Below are positions 11,914 through 24,337 of a stretch of DNA of 64,000 nt, piece by piece. Source of the stretch: Anadara kagoshimensis (lineage: Eukaryota > Mollusca > Bivalvia > Arcoida > Arcidae); contig CM037861.1 of assembly GCA_021292105.1 (NCBI GenBank), forward strand, positions 28,358,545-28,422,544, written 5' to 3'. The first letter of the stretch is position 1, and every line of letters starts with the position of its first letter. Both the position numbers and the translations under genes were made by a program. The notes below the pieces were generated by a model that had not been told where the DNA came from, searched no databases, and was given only the letters and a program-made list of their open reading frames with translations.

Positions 11914-12856
11914 TCTTTATTTATGTGTAATTTATGAGAACAAATATTGTTTATACCAAAAGTTCTTCTTGTTCGAATATTATGCTTACCCGTCGGTAAT
12001 TGCAGCCTGAATTACCCTGATTTACCCATGGATTGTGACCAGTTATGCGTGTATATGTGTGTATATGAATAAGTTGAACTCGCACTCGCGACAACAGCGA
12101 ATTAGCTGCATGCTAGCTTCCTGAGACAGCATTTGCACAGATTATCGCCCAGTCGTTCATTATCCTTTACGATGTAAGTTAGCTAAAGAATGATTACTTG
12201 TAATTTAAAAAAAAAAATATGCTAGACCCATGTGCCAAAAAATCATGCGATTTTTGCATCACTGAATGGCGTTCACCGCTGGTGTACCGCGTGATACACC
12301 ATAACATTTTTGCGAAACCGTGAATTATTTTCATCGGAAATGAAATCATTTCAGTTACTTTTTACCCTTGAATTGACGTTATTCTGGGAAATTTGACATG
12401 AAACTTATCCGAAAAGTCGTGAACAAAGTGGCATCACGGGGTACGCTGGCGAACTCCATTATAGGGCAAAAAATGGAACGTGAGCGGCTAGGCGGATGTA
12501 CCAGCTATGCGGCACAAGTATATTTAAAACGGGCATGGATTACCTAAATGTAAACATAATCTATTAACTTCTTGGAAAATAACAGCTTTCTTGCTAGTAC
12601 GCTTAGGTTTATGCGTATCAATGCGTCTGATATACCGATTTTTCAACAATCCTGGACGTGTAGACTATGATTGTAAAGAAAAAAGGGTGCTCCGACGTCT
12701 GTGAGAATTTACATATTAGCTACAAGAAAACACGTTTTGATGATGTCATTTGTCAGACATTTGACAGACAGTGCAATGACGTCATTATCGTTTTCAGTGT
12801 GTACACATATTTTCTATACCTGTTTTTGACCTTGATGGTGCACATGAAGAGAAACC
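11914..12856. other. Upstream region of the gene
   Basis: No second gene seen. Contains a donor-like GAT|GTAAGT at 12173/12174, degraded family-F sequence at 12300-12440, and a single - strand family-E end just beyond exon 1 (about 12950-12985). Promoter and any untranslated exon should lie here. Confidence 0.4.
12777..12784. promoter_or_regulatory. CRE/ATF palindrome upstream of exon 1
   Basis: Exact TGACGTCA, 73 bases before the proposed start ATG. It would sit close to the transcription start if exon 1 is the first exon. An acceptor-like pyrimidine-AG follows at 12796 and a donor-like GAT|GTAAGT lies at 12173/12174. An untranslated exon ending at 12173 spliced to 12797 is therefore equally possible, in which case this motif is intronic. 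No clear TATA box seen. Confidence 0.3.
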
Positions 12857-12890
12857 ATGTATTGGATACATTTAATAGGATCGTTAATAG
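12857..12890 (+). CDS. Exon 1: start codon and first half of signal peptide
   Basis: ATG in good context (AAACC before it), encoding MYWIHLIGSLI, then one base of a split codon and donor G|GTAAGTATAC. It joins exon 2 in phase 1 to give a continuous hydrophobic run. Out-of-frame ATGs at 12835 and 12844 lie just upstream and open a frame that would stop inside exon 2, so either transcription starts below them or they act as upstream ORFs. This start is chosen because it is the only one I found that supplies a signal peptide in phase with CRD1. Confidence 0.6.
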
Positions 12891-15800
12891 GTAAGTATAC
12901 ACGTTAAATGGGGATGTGGTGAAAATCGAGTCGAGTTTAAAATCTTTTTCGTTAACTGAGTGTTAAACCTTCGACTGGGCTGTATCCCTGATGTTGTCCA
13001 ATCCAATGGAAACCGAAACAGAACACGAGTGACGAACGTAAGGACTGGAAACTTTGTGGGCCACGAGTTTTGAAATAATCAGAAATGCATTTTGGACTGG
13101 AACAAAACCTGGGGCCTCAATCAACCCCCCCCCCCTTTTTTTTTTTTACATGGACCTGGATTAACATTGCCAGTTCAGCAATCGATATAAAATAAAGTCC
13201 AGCCCCGTGATCCGATTCTCTCCCATAACTATGTACTGTACATTATGTTCGCCATATTTGTTTTTAAAGTGATGGGGAGTCGATTTTTACAATTGAGTCA
13301 AATGTATTTTACATAAGCTCTACACTACTGTAGGAACCATTCTGTTTGTGACAGTGAAGTACTCTTCATATCCATAGAAAATTAAATCAATTTGAATAAA
13401 GATTGATATTTTTCTCTTACTTGTCCCTAGTCGTAACAGGAAATTTGTATGCGTATCCGCGATTAGCCCAAAATATATCTGCATGTAGGATAAAACGTTG
13501 GGGCTATGGGGATTAAACATGTTGAAAAATCAGGCAAATGACGGATTCTGTTGCGCAGATGACGTAAAACGTCACCAAGGAATCAAGGACATCACTTCCG
13601 GTGTAAACTTCACCATTTTCGCCATGAAGAGTATTTCACTGTTACAAATTGAGTGGTTCACTTGAAGTAGTACTGGCGGTGTACCTGTATCTCGTCTCGT
13701 CATGCACGGGTTACACAAAAAGAAACGTAGTATAAACATTTGTAGCAAATTGGTTCCAATAGTAGGTAGTACTCTCCATTAGTTCGGGATGACCCGGTTT
13801 CGACCCCCGATCCGACCTTACATGTTCTCCTTCCTGTTGCACATGTACTTGAAATCAATACAAACAAACCGGCCCATATACAAATCATACCCCCCACCCC
13901 AAAAAATAATAAAAAAAAATAAAATAAAATAAAACAATTGAATGGCAAATTTAGCTAAACACGTGAACTTCAACCAGGAAAGTGAGTCCTGGTGTTCCGG
14001 AACTATGGGAAATGCAATCTACACCAACCAGTAATAAAAAGAAATGTGTAACTATTGTGATTGATATACCCAGGATAAATTTGGATACAATCACATCATG
14101 CCTATCAAAAATATTGTGATGATGGCCACAATTAAGATAATTTCATTTTTATATTTACAAATGCGTGTAATATGTAATTTTGAAATATTCAAATATTGAT
14201 CTAGTTCACCTAAAAATTCACTACATGAAAACAGCCACAACATATATACACGTATAGTGCGTCAAGTTTGACCTGGCCGTTTGACCTTTAATTTTAATAT
14301 TAGATTGTGCTAATTGACTGTGTCATTATTTTCAATTACCATTCATACTCTGCACACAATATTATTGTCATATACCATTTTTTAAATTTAATCATAAAAT
14401 ACATTTTAAAAATGGTATATATTTTAATGTATTATTTTTTAATAAATTCAAAAAATGGAATATGACATTACTATCATCTACATGTATCCTTATACATGTA
14501 TATAAACTTTACATAGCCACTATTGTGACTAAATTACCCAATTAATTGATAGGTCTGCTTGAACATTCAATGAAAGGTCAAACGGCCAGCTCATGTTGAC
14601 GCACTATGCTATTGGATCTATAGTGTAGTATAAACCAATAGATAAAAGCGTTATAAATAGAAATATAGTTGAAAACGTTCAGTAAAATAAGGATGAAAAA
14701 AGAAAAATACATACACTGTATATCTAAGAGAATTGGTTAGACAGCAATTTACGCATAGGGTCATCTTATTTGGTATATAAGTACAGTTTTATGTCTCCCT
14801 TAGGGGTTTTGGAAGACTGTTTGAATGACGTTAATCCATACGTATTTGTTTGAGTTGCTTTATTACCTTTACCTTAATGCTGTCCTTGCCAGAAGGCGCA
14901 AAAGACCAGACTGCTATCTTTCAATTTTTGTCTGTCCTTCGCTGCTGTTTTCAAGCTAGTCCATCCAGCGGCGTTTCTTTCTATTTTTGTCTGTCCTTCG
15001 CTGCTGCTTTGGCAGTGTTACAGGCAGTACATCCAGCGGCGTTTCTTTCCTTTTCTGATTGAGTTGCTGACCACTCCTAATTCGTAATTCATTGTAGTAA
15101 TAATAGCTAAAATATGTAACATTTAGGGCCAAGACTTAGTGTAGGAGCCATAGGCTCCTGGGTCTCAGCTGTTTAAAGTCTGGCGCCTTAATTTTCGTTA
15201 TTTGACCATGTCGTATATAATTTAGAACGCTTTGCAGTAATAACTACTAATAGAGTGATTCCATTTTCATACATTGAAGGTCTTATTAATGAGTGACACT
15301 CATTGACTTAGTGATAGGCTTTCTAGCTCATCAGAGTCAAAGACTTTAGAATGTCCTTTTCCTATTCTGTAATATTGCCAGTTGCTTAAGTTCGACATTT
15401 TTCGAGTTGAATTGCATCCAAAATAATGGGGTGGTTGAAAATAAAAAAAAATATTTCAGTCAAATTTCAAACCATAAAATAAATAAATAAATTAAAACAC
15501 TCAAGTAAAATTTTATTTTTAAGCAGCTTTCCAAAAACAACGCTGGTGCATTATTGACATTAGATGCCTTTAACATACAAACACGTTATAATGATTTTTT
15601 TTCTTTCGTTTCAGTTATGGCTATGTTCGCCGTTGAAACTACTTCGATACGTAAGTATACACGGAAGTACATTATACGGATTCGCCACTGTGCCACGTAC
15701 CCCTAATACCCCTACAGTGATTGGGAAGGACATGTTTTCAACATGGGCCATTTTTTAGTTGTTCGTAGATTTTCAGAACAGTAATGGGCTTATATAAGTG

Positions 15801-18800
15801 ATGTTAAGTTTTATCAATTGATTGACCGTCTCCGGTCCATTGGCAATGTGCTAAACGGCACATATCCCCTGTCCTTCTTATTCACTGCCCCTATTGTTTG
15901 TGCAGAACAATCATATCTTTTTGATATGGAATAATATAAGATCACATTTTCCCGTAAAAATTATTCCGTAAATATTTCGGCAATTAGAGACATAAACGTT
16001 ATCTAAAACGTCCCACACTAACGTTGAAGACGTTGATCACGTGATACAGGCTGAGCGGGCAACTACATTATATCTCAGGATTTTATATTCGTCACGTTTC
16101 AAAAAACGCCTATATATAGCTAGTTGTTCATGTGTTTTATAAAACAGCATGCAATGTCCAGTGAGGATTATACATTATGAAGTATCACGTGGTCCTATGG
16201 CAAACCACATTGTCTGGCGTGAAGCTAGCTAATTGAAGTATCGCCGGGCACGCCCACAATGTTTCGACACTGACCGCCATCACGGTGCCAAATTAAAGCA
16301 GCGTCACGGCAACTAATGACGTTCTAGTGTCAGTGCCGTCATTAAACCTCACAATTCAGACCGAGTTTTCATTCTTTTTGCGTGTAATTCAAGCATGTCG
16401 ACCCTTTGTGGGAACATAGTGGGCGTGCGTGGCCGGTGATACGCCAATTACGTATACGCTAGCCCGCCATTTCAACCTGCAATTATCACTTAGTTAAATG
16501 TATTTGATTTGTAATTTAGTTGGTTGTTTTCCAAATCTTTAGATAAAAAAGAAGTGTAGGGTAAATGAGTTTTACGCCCCAGTTAAAAATCTTTCACTTA
16601 CATGTATATATCGAGTGAGATCAGTTCATTAATAGTGGAGGAAACCGATGTGCTACCCGAAGAAAAGTACAAACATTCGGCAAACGAACCGACAAACTTT
16701 CTCACATTAATATCCGGTCCGAGTGGGATTCGAACCCATGCGATGAGCGGCGCTGCGATCCATAAACCATAAGAACGCTCTTTAGACCATTCGGACACTA
16801 GGGTATCACAGGGTACGATGACGAACCACATTGTCTGCCTTTTCAGGGGGGGGGGGGGTAAAAAGACAGCACCAAAAACAACATTGGCTATACATTTGAT
16901 TGTAATATAACAATTGTATCCATAACCTTTTTGAACTTTTTTCTTTCTTCTTTGGATGAAAATGTCTATTGCTAAAGGCATTATATTAAGCTAAAATATC
17001 ACATCTTACACACAAAAATAGAATTTGTCTATAATGTGGGAAGTTAGCCAACAAACATATCGACAAACAACTGTCTGAAACATCTGTTTCTCAAAATGTC
17101 ACATTTATTGTCGATAATAATTTAGCCATTATATCTTTCATTTTTTCATTATCTATTTAGTTAGTTAGTCATTTGTTATTTTAAATATTTTATTTATTTA
17201 TTTATTTATTTTAAATATTCATTTATTTATTTATTTATCTATCTTAAAAATATTTATTTATTTTAATTAATTATTTATTTATTTATTTAATTATTTAAAA
17301 ATATTTATTTATTATTTTAAAAATACAGTACAGACCTGCCGAAAGTTTAACAATCATTTCGGTCCTTTGTTAGCTATATCTCGACAGCTGCTATCGTCTA
17401 TCTTTCGGCATTTCGTCGAGATTCGACTCTTTGTCGTTGGCTCAGTGTTACATTTTCGACAGGTCTGTTCGTCGTACTGTATATATTATACAATTATGGA
17501 CTTTTTAGTGGTTGTATATGGTGTGATATTCACCGGAAAATAAATATTGATCGAGGCGACAGCCGAGGTCAATATTTATTTTTCGGTGAATATCACACCA
17601 TATACAAACACTAAAAAGTCCATAACTGTTTTATTATATAATTTAGCCACTGTGGCACTTCGGTTGACAATGTTTTCTCAAACCTGTGATCGGGCAATCT
17701 GACTATTTTACCGATGTTAGATTTCCCTGCCCACCATGGTTGATCACACTAAAATTATCCCGATTAGTCAGATCAATCTGACTTTTTAAGTCTGATTCTA
17801 TGAAAAATAAATGGCATTCCGGATGAGACACAATAAATTACACACTAGTCTACATTGTAAATTGATAATGCCATAACGTCAACGTTCTATGAAAAAAATA
17901 ACAAGACACAATCACTTGCGTACACTTAATTGATGACGTTCTAATCATTTTACGGAGAACGTCAACAAAAATCGATGACGTACACCGGATTTGATATTCA
18001 CCGGAAAATCCGTGGTATATGATGTGAGATCCAATGGTCACGTGTTACCGTTTTAGCCAATCATAAAGATGGAATTTATTAATTATATAATAAATTGATT
18101 TATTTCAAAATATATATTGACTTATTTTTTTAAACGACATCGTAGAGTACCGTCGTACATGAGTGTTTAATCAAAAGCCGTACAATCAATTCAATTTAAG
18201 GCGTGACAAACACGGGGAATTATTGACACATTTATATAAGACTAATTTACTTTCCTGAAAGTAGGGTGTAAAAATGTATCACCTTTGGTAAATTCGTTCT
18301 GAAGTTAATTTGAAATTTCAAAGCTAACATATGTTGTTTCAAATCCTTGGTGAAAAAGCAGCTCGACATAATAGATTAGTGACAACACCACATCAAAACA
18401 GCTAATTTCTTTAATGCTAAATTAAGATTTTTTTCCCTGGCCTTCATTTAAATCGTTTACATTTTCCCAAATTAAGTAAATATATTACAGGGTTTATACA
18501 GAACTTGAAAAGTCATGGAATTCGACCTCTTTCTAAAAAAAGTTATGGAGCTCAGTTTTTGCCTTGAAAAATCACATGAATTTTGTAAAATGTCCTGGGA
18601 AAGTAATTGAAAAAAGTTCAAAACTATGAAATAATGAAGGGTAAAAATGAAAATCTCTTGAAATCGCGTTGAATACTAAGTCGGTTTGTGACATCCGTTC
18701 GAGGTAAATTCTGTTTTGAATGTTTCCGAGTCAGATGATTATTTACAATTGAATGAACCATATGCATTCAGCTCAAATATGTCATTAATAGCTAAATAAG

Positions 18801-21800
18801 TGTTAAAAGTTAAAAGAAGGACGCTAGTTGAAGAAGAACTATAGATTCTATTGTTTGCATGATCATTGATAAGTCTTTTTGTTTTATTTTGGTAATTATG
18901 TTCTAGAAAATGGTGAAAATGTTCCGAAACTCTCACATACAGTTTAAATCCAACATGACCCGCGTTTTCCTTCATATGAAACACGAACAGAGCCAGCCGT
19001 GGTATAATATAAGTTATACAGGGCTTTGACAGGTTTCACGGCCATGTGCTGTCAAAGATTTCTGTACCCCGGGACCCACAGAGTCAGCCGTGGTATAAAA
19101 TAAGTTATACAGGGCTTTGGCAGGTTTCATGGCCCTATATGCCATGTCAGAGATAATGTAACACGGATATGCACAGTCACCTTGTGATATATTCTTCCGA
19201 ATGCAAACTGCGGCCTGTGTTTTATTCGACGATATATATACAACTGGTTAATATTTACAGTAACACCCATTTTCCGTCTATGACATTAACGTAAATTTGC
19301 TTTGTACGTCTATGAAAATGTTTGTCTGACTGAATGGAAGTAGGCGGGTTCACTTATCATCGCTGACGTCATCCCTTTATTGAGATACGGTAGGATGTAC
19401 TAAAGCCGACGGGGGAAGTAAATTATTAACAAAAATGAAATACAGTGATAGCAGATAAGATATAAAAATAATTTGTAAATATAAGAAATACATTGTGGCC
19501 AAAAAAAAAAAAAAAGAGATTTGTATGTTATTGATCTAATCGGACTAAATTGTATGTTTTTGTTTTCAGAAGAATGCCAGTCTTTAGATAAAACTTTAGA
19601 CATGTGCAGGATGATGGGATATGACTACAAAACCACGTTCCCAAACTCTTTCGGAGCAAACAACCTCACAGCTGCACGTTACAACATGATGCAAATACAT
19701 ATGGATTTAGTAGGTCAGGCACAATGCCATGGGCCAGAATCACTAGACATCAGTCTACTCATGTGCTTACTGGTATTTCCCATTTGTGAAGATGGGGGAG
19801 TACAGGTACCACCGTGCCAATCATTTTGTAATGGTCAGTATAATCATGGTCCTCTTTACAAGTGAAAGAGGAATGGCGGGTTTGATGATATTTTATCCTA
19901 AATTGGCTGTTTTGGTTTTTGAAAAATAAAAGTCTTTATATTCTTGCAATTTAATGAAAAATGTTAATGTTTGTTCTCTGCTATTCAAGGAAAAACAATT
20001 TAACGTAGAACGAAGTGCTTGTTTTTCATAAAACCCGTTCCAATTATAAATTGTAATATCTTCAGGTGTTTCAAAATACATCGTAACGTCATACAGTGAT
20101 ACGTCTATGTAAAATCGCCTATCAAACCCGCCATACCTGTTTCTGTATCTTGATAGAGAACATTTATATATTAAAGGGGTGTTTTTGACTAATTGACCAC
20201 GAATGCTGGTCAAGGCGGGAAATATTGCTAGGATAGGAAAGGACTGAAATACATCTTATTAGTTGGTTTTTAAAACTAGTTGTCACCTTAATGTCCTCGA
20301 CACCATTGTCCATAATCCGTTTTTCCCGACAAACAATATTCATGAAAACTAATCAATTATTGAGAATTCTGAATGCAGTGTGATAACATTGGTTATAGGT
20401 ATCACATTCCATTATTGAATGATTGAATTAAAAAATGGTATGATGATATAGAATCAAATCATTTGGTATACAGTCAAACCTGTCTATAAAGGCCACCCAA
20501 GGAAACTAGTAAAAGTGGTCTTTATGGGCAGGAGGTCTTTATATACAAGTCCATATAATATGAATAAAGAACCGTTGGGATACAATTCTGTTGGCCTTTA
20601 TAAGCAGATGACCCTTATATAGAGGTGATTTTTGAGAAAAGTTGACTGTATAATGGAGAATTTGTACCAAAGAAATAAAATCCGTGGTCATAGTAAACAT
20701 TTAAGTTGATTGAATAATAATATCCGAAAATAATTTCACCATTTAATGACTTCCGTAATGGTATTTTGCATTGCATAATATTGTTATTCACCGTTCATCC
20801 AGACACTTTTTGTCCAGAGTAATTCTCCAAATCAATGAAACACTTTTTTTTTTTTACAAAACTTAGTGTAAAGCTGAACTTAGAAATTGGATGTGCATAT
20901 CGGTAGGCTTAGTTTGCTTTCTTATTTTGCTAAGAATTATAGCCCTTTGAAAATAAAAAATAATTAAAAATCACAAAAACTACTTATTGGCGGGTAATCC
21001 TGATTCATTGAATTTGTTTATTTCAGATGTAACATCTAATTGTAATATCACCAACATTGCCGGTCAAGATCCTTCATCGATATGTGGTTCATTACCGGAT
21101 TATCCACAGAAATGCTTTCCAAAAGGTTAGTAATTATATATCAAGATAGATAATAGAAATACATTTACTTCAGCTATTTCAAGGGCCTCACTAAAGCAAA
21201 TTTCAGCCGAATTTCAGCCCCATTTCCAATGCAAAAAATATGTTTTCCCCAATGGATAATGGCATTATTTCCAATTTATTTGTATGTTGTGTTTGTTTAC
21301 AAAATATAAGTATATATGCATTCCAAATTGATTTCTTAACCTTCATTTAATTTTCATTTTTAACCCTGCAGCTTTTTCGAAATTGAGATTATCTGGAAAA
21401 GATGGCTAAAATAAACGCTTAATTTCAACAGATTATACTAGTTTCAATTGCAACCCTAAAACTTTTTCGATATTAGGAAAAGTTCATGAATGGACTTGTT
21501 ATATTATTTACATCTTACTCAGTGAAAGGTACAAGTTTTTCGATGAAGAAAACATAGTTGATTTCTGTGCATCTTACAAGAAAATGTTTATACTTGAAAT
21601 AATGACGTACTTGCTAATTTTCATTTGTAATCTTACAGATTTTTTTATATTATGTATTATATCTAGAAAGTAAACTTATGCAAAATTCATTTCGATAGAG
21701 TAAATATTGTTAATTTTTATTCATCTTACTGGAAAGTGTTTATCAAAAACAAAATACTAATTCATGTCCGAATCACTATCCAGAAGCAAGCTTGCTTAAA

Positions 21801-24296
21801 ACTTTGAAAATGACAAGATAGGTTAAACATGTGAACTTTCACCAGGGAAGTGAGACCGGATGCTCCGAATTCTTTAATTGATGGGGTATATAACAATTGC
21901 TGAATAAGGCACATTGCCGAATGTTTTCACTGTTTTTCAATAGTAAATACATTTTTACTGGATATTTTCTTTGGTCGATTTTGATAAATATGGCGAATAA
22001 GATATATAGCAATTATAATAGTAAATAACAAATATTGTCTCTTATAATTCTTTTAAGAATGGTATATATATTAGCACTTATGTTATATATATTATGAAAC
22101 TTTAATAAACTATTTGTACTTGTATTCGGAGTGAACCGGAAAACATTATGCCTGACTAAGAAATAGAGAGTGATTTAACATGTTGACCACTGTGTTATAA
22201 TCACAGACAGCAATCATTTAACTATAAAAACACAAAAATAAAGGTCCATGTCCAAATCGCAACTACACACGAGGCGGGTGAAGCTACTTGAACAGGATGT
22301 GCTTACACTTCCGGAACACCCGGTCTCACTTCCCTGGTGGAAGTTCACGTGTTTAACCTAACTTGTCAGTTACAAAGTTTGGTCATGGATTTGTTTGTTT
22401 GATTTTGATTTTCAAGTATGAATCATACTAGTTGTTTTATTGTAAATTTTTTAATTTTTCATTCAGAAAAAAAATTAATTGTAAGAGTTAGCTAGAAAAT
22501 ACTGTATATTAAAATTAAAGTTAAAATTACGATTAAAATCAAAATGATAACTAATTTATTAAAAGTATCCGTGACATTTCTGACAGTAATTCCTAATAGA
22601 TTAAAATAAATGATAAATAATTTGGTTTAAACAGTTATTTGAATTCATAACAGATTGAATCTGGACTCCCACTTTCTAGGTTAAAAATTAATAAGGTCGA
22701 TCCGCAATTCTTTCTTCCTAATAATAAGGTTAATCTTCTTCAATGAAACAACAGAATAAATCACAACGATACCAATTTTTTCTTTTCGAAACTTGAGAAT
22801 AACAGCAAGGTGATCTTTTTATTTAAAATAATGGGCGTAGGAAGAATGAAGCTTTTGTAAAGATATATTTGTCGAGATAATGTCCAATTTTGCCGATAGA
22901 ATATGATATTAATATGAAATTGGAATATGAAAATCCTCATTATTCTGAAGATATTACACATTTTATATTTTTATTAATATTTATATGACTTCTATTCAAA
23001 GAACAAGGTCAACTAATTTATAGGTTTTAGGATTGGACAAAAAAAAAAAATTGCTGGATTGTGAACTTTGCATACCAAGTTTTTTTTATTTATTTTCGAT
23101 TTAATTTTACTTATTTTTTAAATATGGAAATCCTCATTAATACTAAATATATAACATATTATATATATTTATCGATTTTATGACTATAAGTTTTTTATGC
23201 TAGACTTTGAGCTTCGTTTTGTTGTCGCTTATTATTATGGACTATTGAAAAAAAAACATAACCATATCAAACAAAGTTGATGAGGACGACCGATATTTAT
23301 GAATCTATCTTTTATTCATAATTTTTTCTGCAATTTCAAATAATGTAACTTCCCATTCCATTTACTAGTTTATACATTAAATAATTTCCACCAACATTTT
23401 TAATTGCAGGATATGGTGGTCAAGAATCAGGAGGTACGTATACAAACCACAAGAAGATCATGTGCATTTATTCTTATTTATACTCCCCGCCTTCGAAGAA
23501 AGAAGGGGTATCAAATTCAAACTTCCGTCGTTCCGACAGCCTAAACTTTTTTTGCCTAGAGCAATTCTCCAAAACTATGAAGCACTATTTTACAAAACTT
23601 GGTCCAAAGCATTGATAGGTGATGAGCATATTATTAAAACAAGTTGGTTTGTTTATTTTCCTGTTAGTTAGGAATCTTTTAACATGAGTGCAGATCACAA
23701 CAAACAAATTCAGTGAAATAGGATCCGCCGCCAGCAGGTACATTTTTGTGATTTGCACTTATGTTCAGCGAACCATACTTTCAAGAAAAATATGCAAACC
23801 AACTCGAATTAAAGATATGTACATCTCCTATCTATGTTGATTCTGTGTACCAAGTTTTATGAAATAGTGCTTCATAGGTTTGGAGAATTAGCACAGATTA
23901 GAATTTCAGACGAACGGAAAATTCGAGTTTAATATCCCCCTTTTCTCTGAAGGATGGGGGATAAAACGTCCCTACTGGCAGCGGATTCTCATTTACTTAA
24001 TTTGTTTTTTGTATTTTTATAACCCACACATAAAACTAGTTTAAAGATGACATATAATATAGATCACCTTGTCAGCTGGTCTCTTCTTCAATCTGCCTGT
24101 CAATGTGAAATTGTCTCCTCTGTATAACTTTCTTGTCTATGGATGGACTTTGACGGAAGTAAAAAAAACAAATGGATACTAGTACCAAAAAACAAGGGCG
24201 TGCCGCACACCACACTAAAGTGTGTAGGTAAGGGATCAAGGTCACACAAGCTCAAATCTTAATTAATTTTTTTTTTTGCTCTCAAAAGACAGTTCT

Positions 24297-24337
<41 letters not shown>

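Noticed and set aside
12667-12889. 75-codon frame beginning MIVKKKGCSDVC as the gene's first exon
   Set aside because: Its phase at the 12890 donor (2) leads to a stop inside exon 2, while the overlapping frame from 12857 gives a signal peptide in correct phase.
14850-15062. 70-codon hydrophobic frame as a leader exon
   Set aside because: Made of a local tandem duplication. No donor in the phase needed for exon 2 or 3.
15564-15758. 64-codon frame around exon 2 as a separate gene
   Set aside because: It reads through a clear acceptor and donor. Only the 36 bases between them join to the gene in phase 1.
16598-16981. 127-codon - strand frame
   Set aside because: Runs across a tRNA-like repeat and a poly-G/C patch. 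No family resemblance or splice support.
19521-19569. Start of translation at 19521 giving a short hydrophobic leader to CRD1
   Set aside because: This segment is the intron's pyrimidine-rich acceptor (TTTTTGTTTTCAG) and makes a poor leader. The two-exon leader at 12857 and 15615 is much better.
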